Of a DNA stretch of 64,000 nucleotides, positions 56,236 through 64,000 are shown in pieces; within the stretch, counting starts at the first letter, position 1, and the number at the start of each line of letters is the position of its first letter. Location of the stretch: NCBI GenBank assembly GCA_020466095.1, contig CM035807.1:50744752-50808751 (forward strand), read 5' to 3'. The DNA comes from Chlorops oryzae (taxonomy: Eukaryota > Arthropoda > Insecta > Diptera > Chloropidae). The notes below the pieces were generated by a model. The model saw only the letters and a list, made by a program, of their open reading frames with translations, was not told the origin of the DNA and searched no databases. Made by a program: the position numbers and the translations under genes.

Positions 56236-57098
56236 TGTACAAACTGGAAGATAGCCAGTTTGGGAATACCCAATCTCTTGGTCGATATTAAGTACTCCTT
56301 TGCCTTGGGTTCGTCAAGGCTTGTTATTCTATCACTTGTGTGATAGATTTCTTTAATGCAAATAAAGATTCGCTTTCACTTATACCGTACTGCTTGACGG
56401 CGAATCGAGAAGTGAGTTTTTATTCTTTAATAGCGTGTTAGTATGTATGTATAAATGCATAAATAACGTATGTGGGCCAAAATTCTTTTTAATGCCTTAA
56501 CTTCTGTCCCTGTCAATGAAATTCAGTTTTTCTGAAGGAGCAAACCAAATTAATAAAAATTTAGTTTTAACAAAAAAATTATGAATAACGAAATAAAATA
56601 CTCTAGTCGAATTGAAAAAAATCAATTATTACCAAAACTCAATTTTTTTCCTTCGCAAATTACGGTAACATTGTTGTGTTATCTTGTCTTGTCTTGCCAA
56701 AAAAGACAACAATGTTACTGTAATTTGCGAGTAAACAAGATGGAAGTTTGGTAATATTCGATTTTTTCCAATTGAACTAGAGTATTTTATTTCGTTATTA
56801 ATAAATTTTTTGGTAAAATTTATTTGTTATTAATTTGATTTGCTCTTTAACGAACACTGCATTTCGTTGACAGCGACAGAAATTTAGGCATTAAAAAGAA
56901 TTTTGGCCCATGTACAACCTGACTAGCAAATGTACCGTATTAACAGCGAATATAATTGGAATTCGAGTATATTGCAAAGAATGAGAAACGAATAACTGTG
57001 TGATGCATAAATGACAAAAGAGGGTATTCATTTTTGATGTTACATTTAACATATGAAATTTAAGTGCAATACTTATAAATTATGATGCCGATTAAACA
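56236..57098 (-). repeat. BEL 5' LTR, 423 bp plus a 440-bp insertion
   Basis: Without the insert it matches the 3' LTR at 419 of 423 positions by my count. Followed by the TSD copy GGAAC at 57099-57103 and the last mariner codons. A foldback MITE (56474-56909) sits in the middle, so this LTR's promoter region is interrupted. Confidence 0.92.
56474..56909. mobile_element. Palindromic MITE inside the BEL 5' LTR, 436 bp
   Basis: Termini GGGCCAAAATTCTTTTTAAT are inverted at both ends, and complementarity extends over nearly the whole element with a small centre around TTGTCTTG. Comparison with the empty site in the 3' LTR gives a 4-bp duplication, ATGT (56470-56473, 56910-56913). No coding capacity. 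The superfamily is not assigned. Confidence 0.88.
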
Positions 57099-57277
57099 GG
57101 AACTATGTTGAATAATAAAAACGAATTTTGACAAAAAAATGTGTTTTTCTTTGTTAGACCGGGGACTTATCAGCCAACCTGTTATGTCATAAAATTTTGG
57201 GTTTTATTTTTTGGGCCTTGTCACTTTTTTTTGTCACTTATGTCATTTGTGCCTTATGTCATGTCGCCTATGCAAAA

Positions 57278-57972
57278 TATATATTGTATGAAAGAAGAAA
57301 ACCCGAAAATTTAATAATTTATGTACTTTTTGTTAATGTTTCTATCAAACAATGTATAAATGTGCATGTCAAATAGGTACAAATATTGGTTAAAATGCAA
57401 AAACTGTGCAAATTTTAAAAGATTTTTAAAAAATTGTCAAAAAAATAATCTCCTCAAGTTTTTTGTATTTTATTGCCTATGATCTTCTAAAAATAAAAAA
57501 ATTATATTGAAATTCGTTGCGGTTTCGGAGTTATACAAGTTTTCGTAAAGGTTCAAATTACAGGTGAAAATGCACTAAAATGCACGTAAACCTTCGTATC
57601 AAACGTATGGGATGTATGGAATTTCGTATGATAACTTTGAGTGTTTTTGTCATTTTACATTTTTTTTCTTTTGCAAGGGGCGAGTTTTTTGATTTTTTGT
57701 ATTCAATACACATTTAACTTGCACAAATAAATAACATTCAAAAATATTTTTGAAAGTTTCATACGATTTTCAGGGGGTTCAGAAGTGCCCTACTTACCAA
57801 CTTTAAGTGGGCGTACACAAAAAAGGAGTTATGGCAGCGTCATTAAATCAATTTTTTCCAACTCAAGGGAACAATACTAATCTTTGTTTAGAATTTGTTA
57901 TATGTAGGCCCAAAATTGCGAGATTTGGGTCCACTCTTTATATGGGGGATGGGAGTCGGGAATTTGTGCGAC
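57278..57972. other. AT-rich sequence, no gene seen
   Basis: No ORF or inverted repeat. A segment at about 57515-57535 (TTGCGGTTTCGGAGTTAT) resembles 16157-16177 (TTGCGTTTTCGGAGTTAA) on the other side of the nest in the same orientation, possibly a diverged direct repeat in host DNA. Confidence 0.45.
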
Positions 57973-58155
57973 GTACCGCATCCTAGCATCTTTCAAACAA
58001 CAGCCGCTCGACGAGCTACTCGAGGCCATTTCGGGGCAAGACGTTATGAATCATGTTTCCAAGCCTTTTGATCCAGGAGGAAGGCTTTCCGCTGTCATCA
58101 GGGGAGTGAAGGTGCCGCTGACGTCATCTGGGTATCCCGCTCAGATCGTTATATA
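57973..58155 (+). pseudogene. Unidentified coding fragment, related to 61246-61313
   Basis: An open frame reads YRILASFKQQPLDELLEAIS and continues for about 40 residues (VMNHVSKPFDPGGRLSAVI...) to a stop at 58155. The first 20 or so residues closely match the end of the protease-region ORF at 61313 (YRILEFVNEQPLDELLEAIS), including synonymous differences. It lies upstream of the BEL primer site at 58437. It could be the 3' end of a neighbouring element copy. No family is recognised for the C-terminal part. Confidence 0.4.
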
Positions 58156-58436
58156 AAAACAAAATTATAAAGAACAAACAAAATCATAAGTAAAAAACGC
58201 ATTTATAAATGAGAAACAAACCTTCTAAGTGACAAAAAACGCCAGTAAGGCAAAATTCAATTTTTATCAATTTCTTAATATTTACCGCCATTAAGGCAAG
58301 ACTCTGTGCCGAATTCAAATTATATCAAAAACCTTTCAAAGCGTCGCGCAAACAAATTAAAATAAAAGGATTACTCCTGAGTGCGCATCAACACAAACAG
58401 GTACGTCTCCTATTTTGGTGTCCTTACATTGACATT

Positions 58437-58456
58437 TGGCGATCCCGTGCCAGGAG
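58437..58456 (+). promoter_or_regulatory. Primer-binding site of a second, plus-strand BEL/Pao element
   Basis: TGGCGATCCCGTGCCAGGAG resembles a tRNA-Arg primer site with a 2-base insertion. The region before it, with AATAAA near 58360 and TCCTTACA at 58421-58428, is a plausible LTR end. It supports reading 59675-61313 as the body of the same element. Confidence 0.45.
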
Positions 58457-59674
58457 CCTGGAATCGGCTCTGGTGACCAACTCTTGTAGAAAGATGGAAA
58501 AAGCCAGCCACGTGTACCGCGCCTCTGACCTTCACACGCCCTGTTGCATCTTCAAGGTCACCGATTAACGATCAAAGCGCGTGCAGCGTATCATACACTA
58601 GAAGCGTGGACAATCCCTCTCCCCTCGGCATTAGTATTTCACATTGCTAACGTACCCGTTTCTATTTGGCATGAACGGTGGTTTTTGGTGCAAGGCAAAT
58701 AAAGTGACACTAACAGCAAAGTGACTGGCGACTCGCATTCTAGGTGTCGTTTCCCCGTTCCCTTCAGTTGAGAACGAAAAGAGGGAGTCGGCGAGCGAAG
58801 TTTTTTTTGTTTTGTTTGTGGTTCTCTGAAAGTCTTTGCAAATCGGTTTTCTTCTTTGCTTACTGCTTTGTCGTTGGATTCTCGGTAAAATTTCAAACAA
58901 AGAAGACACGAGTTTGTCCATATATCAACTGCCCTTGGTTTTGTAAGTGCAGATATATATATCTATGCATATAACAACACTTATTGCGTAGGTCAGTTTT
59001 GCTATCGTAAGCAGAAATTTGCTGTTAATCGCGTAAAGCAGTAGCGAGCGCACATCGAATATCGAACATACACCGATCGAGCGTGCATTCGCGGGACAAT
59101 GGCAATAAGAATTACAAGGCGTGTTTGTATGTCGGCTCTGTTGTTTAAATGGTCTGTTACGTCCCTTTGCATATAGGAATACAACATCACATAAATATAT
59201 GCTGCGATGCTTCCGATCTGCTAAAAGTTTGTGCACGACATTGTTATAATTGAAATTTGAAATTTGAAATTTTTGCGAACAAATAAACGTACTCGAATCG
59301 GGAACTAATTGCGATTTTCTTTCAAATATTGAAACGATTTAATTTTCTTTCATTCAATTTGGGGTTGCAGGAAACTTGTGCGGTGTTGCGAAATTGAAAG
59401 TCTATATTTGAAGTGCGTTACAGCCGTCATTGACCAAAAATTTATTCGATTTCGACCGCAGTCGATACAAATTAATCGATTGCGATTATTACCTTCGTAA
59501 TTTTAAAAGCGCTACGACAGGCATTGACCGAAACTTTGTTCAACCTCGACTCCTAAGCAGTAGATCAAATTACATCTATTGCGAAAAGTAAATTCTAAAT
59601 TTTAAAGTGTGCTACGGTAGTGGTCACCGCGATACAATTCAGCAAGCTGCCTGTATGCAGCTGATTGTTATCCA
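58457..59674 (+). other. Leader-like sequence, no gene seen
   Basis: About 1.2 kb between the primer site and the gag remnant. ORFs are short and overlapping on both strands, with no motif. A small AATTTGAAATTTGAAATTT tandem lies near 59250-59270. Confidence 0.4.
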
Positions 59675-60475
59675 GTGACTTCGATGGAGTCGCTGTTGGA
59701 GTTCATGACGGAGCAATTCAAAACCTCTTGGCAACGCGTCAACAACGCCTTCAGTGTAGCTTATGAAAGAGCTGAAAGAAAGAATGGAGTTGTCGCACGT
59801 GTTTGGATCGCATTAGACGAGCCACAAAAACTCCAAGTTATCACTAAATCAGCACTATGCTATGGGAAAAAGGACTTGCTCCCCCGACGTATTCATTTCC
59901 TTCACATCAAGAGCCTCCGGCCTGGAAAGAAATTAATGCTGTCATCATACACTGCTGTAAAGCTCTTGAGTGCTATTCCAAATTAACACAATTTAAAGCT
60001 TTAACTGCAGCCTTCAATTGGATCCTTCATTAAACGAGTCTCTTACTCAAGATCGAACTTCTGAAACGTGTATTGTGTGCAACGGAATCCATCCGCTACG
60101 GAAATGTGTCCATTATATCATGGTGCTTTGCAAAAATCGTCCTCAAACTCGGTCGCAACATAATCGTTGTATCAACTGTCTCGCTGCTAATAAATAAATA
60201 AATAAATTTCTCCAGATGTCGGTCGACGAACGGTTTCAAGCTGTTCCGCAGCATAATCAATGTCCAAACTGTCTCTCGGCCGGTCATCTAAAGGCAAAGT
60301 GCAAAAGTACCTTTCGCTGCGCGAAGTGCCACCAACGACAGTATACCTTGCTGCATTTTCCAAATGCTACCGCAACACCGGATGGCCAAGTTTCTTCATA
60401 CCCAAGGACATCTCCACCGGAGATGGGCCCGTCGCCAACGACCCAACCTCGCACATTTTTGCGCAACTGAAGACT
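59675..60475 (+). pseudogene. BEL/Pao gag remnant
   Basis: The first 103-codon frame (MTSMESLLEFMTEQFKTSWQ...) is an unrecognised N-terminal part. In shifted frames the Cys/His clusters typical of BEL gag follow: CIVCNGIHPLRKC, HNRCINCLAA and, after a stop and a small AAAT repeat near 60190, CPNCLSAGHLKAKC and CAKCHQRQYTLLH. The order and spacing match the gag C-terminus of the BEL element at 54457, but this is a different, older family. At least two frameshifts and one stop break it. Confidence 0.65.
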
Positions 60476-60629
60476 ACGAGTTCCGTTAGCATCCCTTTCA
60501 CGTCACCGGCACACGCACACTTCTCCGACAGCCAAATTGAGGTGCTTTTGCCTACGGCCATCGCATATATCTCACTCTAGAATCAGGGCTCGCAAAGGAC
60601 ATTTATTACTGAGCAATTGCAGCAGCAGT

Positions 60630-60726
60630 AATGCGTAAACAGTACCGGTATGGCGACGTCCTTACTGATGCTCCATGATGGATTCCACACGCCCCACCCG
60701 CGAAATAAAAAAAAAAAAAAAAAAAA
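60630..60726 (+). mobile_element. Short retro-inserted sequence with poly-A tail
   Basis: About 75 bp of unique sequence ends in AATAAA running into a poly-A tract. It is flanked by a perfect 15-bp direct repeat, AATTGCAGCAGCAGT (60615-60629, 60727-60741). This is the hallmark of target-primed reverse transcription by LINE machinery acting on a short or 5'-truncated RNA. The source RNA is not recognised. It interrupts the BEL/Pao remnant. Confidence 0.8.
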
Positions 60727-60893
60727 AATTGCAGCAGCAGTTTAATTTACCAACATCGCAAAAAGTATGCACTTAAGTAGCGAAATGGAAGTGCACGCTC
60801 ACTTGCGCCTCGCCATGCTCCTCGTGTAAGCGTGAAGTCGACGGCGTTCTACTTCCAAACCTGGCACATCGGCTTCCAGCCAAAAGGGACTCC

Positions 60894-61313
60894 AATCGGG
60901 ATGCAAGATACATTTCATCGCTTGATCTCACCGTTCCACATTTTATGAATCTAGGCCAAATCGACATGATCATCGGTTCCTATATTTTGTTTACATCGAT
61001 ATCTTATGGAGTCAAAGTAAATATCGAAGGCAGGTTTCTTGCACCAAATTAAGTATTCGGATGGCATTTGAGTGGGCCCATCGCCAGCAAAACCATCGAA
61101 GTTTGTACGACGCATGTCTCCTCCGGAGGCAATTATGAGTTACTTCACGAGTTGCTCCAATCATTCCGGGAACAAGAGGAATTTCCCAATTATTCACCCG
61201 CTACCACGGTGCATCTCTACGGCAAAGAAGTTCATCACCAAACGGGATATCGCATCCTAGAATTTGTCAATGAACAGCCGCTCGACGAGCTGCTCGAGGC
61301 CATTTCGGAGTAA
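60894..61313 (+). pseudogene. BEL/Pao protease-end and linker remnant
   Basis: The frame reads NLGQIDMIIGSYIL, then a TAA, then VFGWHLSGPIASK, matching the conserved LLG and FGW-x-SGP motifs at the end of Pao proteases. ELLQSFREQEEFPNYSP resembles the linker before RT. The last 22 residues (YRILEFVNEQPLDELLEAIS) recur at 57973. No RT follows, so pol is truncated. Confidence 0.6.
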
Positions 61314-61443
61314 GAAATTAGGAACTGTGCACTTCCTTTTCTAGACAACCCATCGCATTATGGGCCAGCAGACCGATTTTTTTTTTTTTGTATAAAGACG
61401 AATTTTTTGTGAAGGAATTTGGAAGAATAAGTATCCACTAGTG

Positions 61444-61924
61444 ATGTTACGAATGTGGTTTTTTAAACATTCGCGATTGCGAATGCAAATGCGAATATCT
61501 GTCGCTGATATTCGCGAATGGGAATGTGAAGATTCAGTTTTTTTAATTAAGCGCCACTTATCTATGCATTGGTTTTGACAGCTGACGTGCCGTGTAAGCC
61601 CTACATATTTTTTGATAGAGCTCTCCCCAATGAACCAAAAAAAGAAGTTGTTTAATTAATCAGTTTTTGTAAAGAACATGAATTTAAATTTGTTCTCCAA
61701 GCTTTTTGGAATAACTGCTTAATATTTTTTTGAAATCTAAGAGTCGATACACATATCAAATCAATCTACATTAAGGAAAGATATAACTACCAAAGAATTT
61801 GTATACTTTCTGGACGTACTTATTTATATATATACGTATAAATATTCGCACAAAATTTTGCGAGTGCGAATACGAATGTCTAGAAATATCCCAATATTCG
61901 CGAATGCGAATATCGCAACAACTT
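61444..61924. repeat. ATTCGCGAAT-rich region, possible decayed inverted-repeat element
   Basis: Clusters of ATTCGCGA/ATGCGAAT motifs occur at 61470-61535 and again, in roughly inverted arrangement, at 61855-61915. The outer ends (GTGATGTTACGAATGT; AGTTGTTGCGATATTC in reverse complement) are weakly similar. No target duplication or ORF. Confidence 0.35.
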
Positions 61925-62727
61925 TATTTTTTTTTCTAATGGCAACCCTTTCAATTTGACAGCCTGTCAGAGTTCACATATAAAAAAACGTGTGCTTGGC
62001 ATCCCAATTAATTAAAATTAAGTAAGATTGTATATTCAAAGTTTTTAAGGAATTTATTTGAAATTAACTTTTTTTTAATATGGATAGTGACAATGAGAGT
62101 ATGATAATTCAAACCTCATCACTTTTTTTTTTGTAGTATGTGAAACGTATTAAGCTAAACATTTGAAGGTTTTTTTTTATAAATTTTGAAATTTTCTCTG
62201 TTTTGTGAGGGAAAATATGTGAGCAGTCCTTGGCAGTCCATAAAACCTATATAGTAATGAAACTTCATAATGTTGTCTGTTAAGCCCTAATCGAAATTTT
62301 TGCGAATTATTGATTAAATTCAATTATCAGAATTACAAAAAGAAGTTCCTCTTTACGCTTGGTTAGAGAATGGCAAGGACAAAAGCGAATTTTTCAACTG
62401 GATTGTAAAAAAATTAACAATACCATAGATGAAGAAGCAATGGCAGTGGTTAAGACCCAACAAAAAAGAAAAACGCTTAAGGAAATACTGTAGTAAGTGG
62501 CTTACTGCATAGACAAGTTTCGTTACAGCAAAAAATAAAAGAAAATAATGCATATTATATTGGTACTTAAAGACTGTCCCAGAAATAACTCTCCTTTTTT
62601 TGGGCTATTTATAAAGTGTTATAAAAGTGTTAACTCTAAAGCAACATATCAGGTACCTTAATAAAAAATAAATGTTGCAGATTCCGAAAAAAATACTCAT
62701 AAGTAAAATAAAAGAGCTACTGAAAAG
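61925..62727. other. AT-rich sequence, no gene seen
   Basis: No recognisable coding or repeat structure. The stretch CCCAGAAATAACTCTCC at 62577-62593 precedes the Tc1 fragment and could be a damaged element end, but no inverted partner was found. Confidence 0.4.
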
Positions 62728-63024
62728 ATGTCATCTCAACAAGAAGAAAAGCGGAAAGCAATTATTTGCAAATACCTGGAAAATCCAAACACCACGAACA
62801 AAAATATCGCTAAGGAAGTTAACGTGTGCGTAAAACCTCGAAAGGACCATAAAACGATACAGACAGCTTATCCCTTTGTCAAAAACACCAGGCTGACGGA
62901 GAAAAAATGGTCCAGCAAACCAAGCGGTGTCCCAGAACGTTAAGCGGGTGTTTACTCTGAATCCAGGCACTTCGAATCGTGATACGGAAGCAAAAGCGGG
63001 AACGTCGAAGTCAAGTGTTCTGAA
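62728..63024 (+). pseudogene. Tc1-type transposase N-terminal fragment
   Basis: Starts MSSQQEEKRKAIICKYLENP followed by NTTNKNIAKEVNVCV, a helix-turn-helix DNA-binding region of the Tc1 type. A frameshift lies in the middle; the second frame adds VKRVFTLNPGTSNRDTEAKAGTSKSSV, matching the second recognition helix. It ends before any catalytic DDE residue, so only the DNA-binding end remains. Identification is by resemblance, not by a search. Confidence 0.55.
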
Positions 63025-64000
63025 ATGTCCATTTATTCTTTACTTAAACAAATGTTTATGGTTTAAATAAATTTGTCTTTATTTAAGAGAAAGTGGTTGG
63101 AATTCCTTTACTGGTAAAGGCGGGTGAACGCCTTTGTTCAAATTGGGGCATTGAATGTGTATCGCTTAGAACTAACAATAATTACTTATTCTAGTTTCTA
63201 AACAGGCAGCGATCGATGTATTCGGATCGCTGACTCTATGCGCTGATGGAAAAGGGTAACATGCATTCCGTCGGCGTCGTATTGCACACATTTCATTGTT
63301 AATGACATTTGGATCAGAAATGCCACACATGTACTGCACATGTACTGAGTGTTGCTTTCTTTAAGTGTTCTAGAGTCACAATATTGAGTTGGATCGAAGT
63401 CAAAAGCAATAGGGTGTCGGTTTGCTGCACCAAAGAGAAATCCTGAATAGTAAATGTCATTTGTGTGTCCTTGAAGCAAGTGACCTTTATCCATAACACC
63501 TCCCTTTTTTGGGCGAAAAAAACTTTTTTTTTTAAACGAGGGAAAATTTTTTTTTTTTTTTTTGGTTTCTATTTAATTATAGTCTTGTTATTTTTACCGA
63601 GTGACAATAGAATGTATATGTTCTAGATTAAATCGTTATTTTAAAATGCATTTTTAAGTTACCGTATTTAATTTAATGTATCTTAGAGTCTAGTTGTAGT
63701 TTTATGTGCTTATGATTGAATACTTATAAAATGGTTGTTATTATATTTTGAGCGGCCGTTGACTTAGAAAATTCTAGTATACCTTCATTGAGAGAGGTTT
63801 TATATACATAATAATATGATTTATATCTTTAAACTAAAATTGAGATTTTATTTATTTAAAAAAATTATTTTAAGCGTATTTTAATCTAATTTTATGTACA
63901 ATTATGGATTTTGAATTCATACCAATTTTTTAGTTACCCATTGTGTTTGTTTGAAGTACTTTATATAGACCCTTAAATAAGTTGTCCAATTCGTGACCTG
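63025..64000. other. AT-rich sequence, no gene seen
   Basis: Long T and A runs (63524-63565) and short open frames. The 98-codon minus-strand frame at 63198-63494 has no recognisable domain. CACCTCCCTTTTTTGGGC at 63498-63515 resembles 62587-62607 (AACTCTCCTTTTTTTGGGC) in direct orientation. Confidence 0.45.

Larger units (their letters stand above)
18196..57098 (-). mobile_element. BEL/Pao LTR retrotransposon, split by the Gypsy array
   Basis: Two 423-bp LTRs (18196-18618 and 56236-57098, the latter carrying a 440-bp insertion) are flanked by a perfect 5-bp target duplication, GGAAC (18191-18195, 57099-57103). On the minus strand the order is LTR, primer site, gag, protease, RT, [Gypsy array], RNase H, integrase, DUF5641-type C-terminus, polypurine tract, LTR. 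The native length without inserts is about 6.57 kb, normal for BEL/Pao. I count four substitutions between the LTRs, so it is a recent insertion. Confidence 0.92.
17093..57182 (+). mobile_element. Himar1-like mariner (irritans group), interrupted by a BEL element
   Basis: The ends are inverted ACAGGTTGACTGATAAGTCC (17093 on) and ACAGGTTGGCTGATAAGTCC (reading back from 57182), both continuing CCGGTCT. They are flanked by TA dinucleotides (17091-17092, 57183-57184). These ends match the irritans-subfamily mariner termini (Himar1) as I know them. The mariner DNA is 17093-18195 plus 57104-57182, about 1.18 kb; a BEL retrotransposon occupies the rest. It lies inside the inverted-repeat element at 16271. 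Confidence 0.9.
16271..57268. mobile_element. Outermost inverted-repeat element, split by the mariner nest
   Basis: GGCGACATGACAT at 16271 reappears as its reverse complement ending at 57268. The complementarity continues inward (GGCACAAATGACATAAGT on the left against its complement on the right) through repeated TGACATAAGGCCCAAAA-like motifs. The flanks TATACAAAA (16262-16270) and TATGCAAAA (57269-57277) match at 8 of 9 positions, a plausible 9-bp target duplication. Without the inserts the element is only about 0.9 kb, mostly at 16271-17092. The short ORF at 16590-16805 has no recognisable domain. A 9-bp duplication would suit a Mutator-like element, but that assignment is tentative. Confidence 0.6.

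Noticed and set aside
62577..63515. CTCCTTTTTTTGGGC-like copies on both sides of the Tc1 fragment as terminal inverted repeats
   Set aside because: The two copies are in direct, not inverted, orientation and are low-complexity, so they do not define Tc1 ends.

Overview
This window is eukaryotic, AT-rich and almost entirely made of transposable elements. It looks like a higher-dipteran (fly) genome: there is a DINE-1/Helentron repeat with its typical sequence blocks, a Himar1-like mariner, a LOA-clade LINE, BEL/Pao and Ty3/Gypsy retrotransposons, and hAT foldback elements. No bacterial operons, tRNA or rRNA genes, or CRISPR arrays are present. The species cannot be named from the sequence. The only possible host coding sequence is one short exon at 2335-2556 on the minus strand, with a clean splice donor.

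Layout. 1-5.2 kb: AT-rich sequence with a 247-bp hAT MITE (perfect 8-bp target duplication) and two foldback repeats. 5.2-8.8 kb: a decayed minus-strand Ty3/Gypsy-type element (gag with five zinc knuckles, protease remnant, tRNA-Ser-like primer site). 8.8-9.9 kb: a large hAT foldback element. 10.1-15.2 kb: a full-length LOA-type LINE between perfect 16-bp target duplications, with intact ORF1 and dead ORF2. 15.4-16.1 kb: DINE-1-like Helentron. 16.3-57.3 kb: a four-layer nest. 58.4-61.3 kb: a degraded plus-strand BEL/Pao element, itself hit by a small poly-A retro-insertion. 62.7-63.0 kb: a Tc1-type transposase fragment. The rest is AT-rich sequence without visible genes.

The nest is the main feature. 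The outermost layer is an inverted-repeat element (16271-57268). A Himar1-like mariner (17093-57182) inserted into it at a TA. A BEL/Pao retrotransposon (18196-57098, minus strand, 423-bp LTRs differing at 4 sites, TSD GGAAC) inserted into the mariner transposase. A Ty3/Gypsy element inserted into the BEL pol gene with TSD ACGA. That last insertion is now a 31.9-kb head-to-tail concatemer of six LTRs and five internal regions (20915-52802), with only one target-site duplication around the whole array. Its very long LTRs (1.9-2.9 kb in the complete ones) contain a 117-bp minisatellite whose copy number differs between LTRs (about 7, 6, 3, 12, 6 and 20) and a second, 62-bp repeat. Internal regions fall into two sequence types, and two junctions are abrupt internal joins. 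The array could come from recombination between LTRs or with element circles. It could also be partly an assembly artefact, because clusters of single-base indels occur near the odd junctions.

Nearly every transposon gene carries inactivating lesions: stops, frameshifts, or lost or changed catalytic residues. Two Gypsy gag ORFs and the LINE ORF1 remain open. Two identical Gypsy pol copies are open from before the RT through the integrase, but both have stops upstream.
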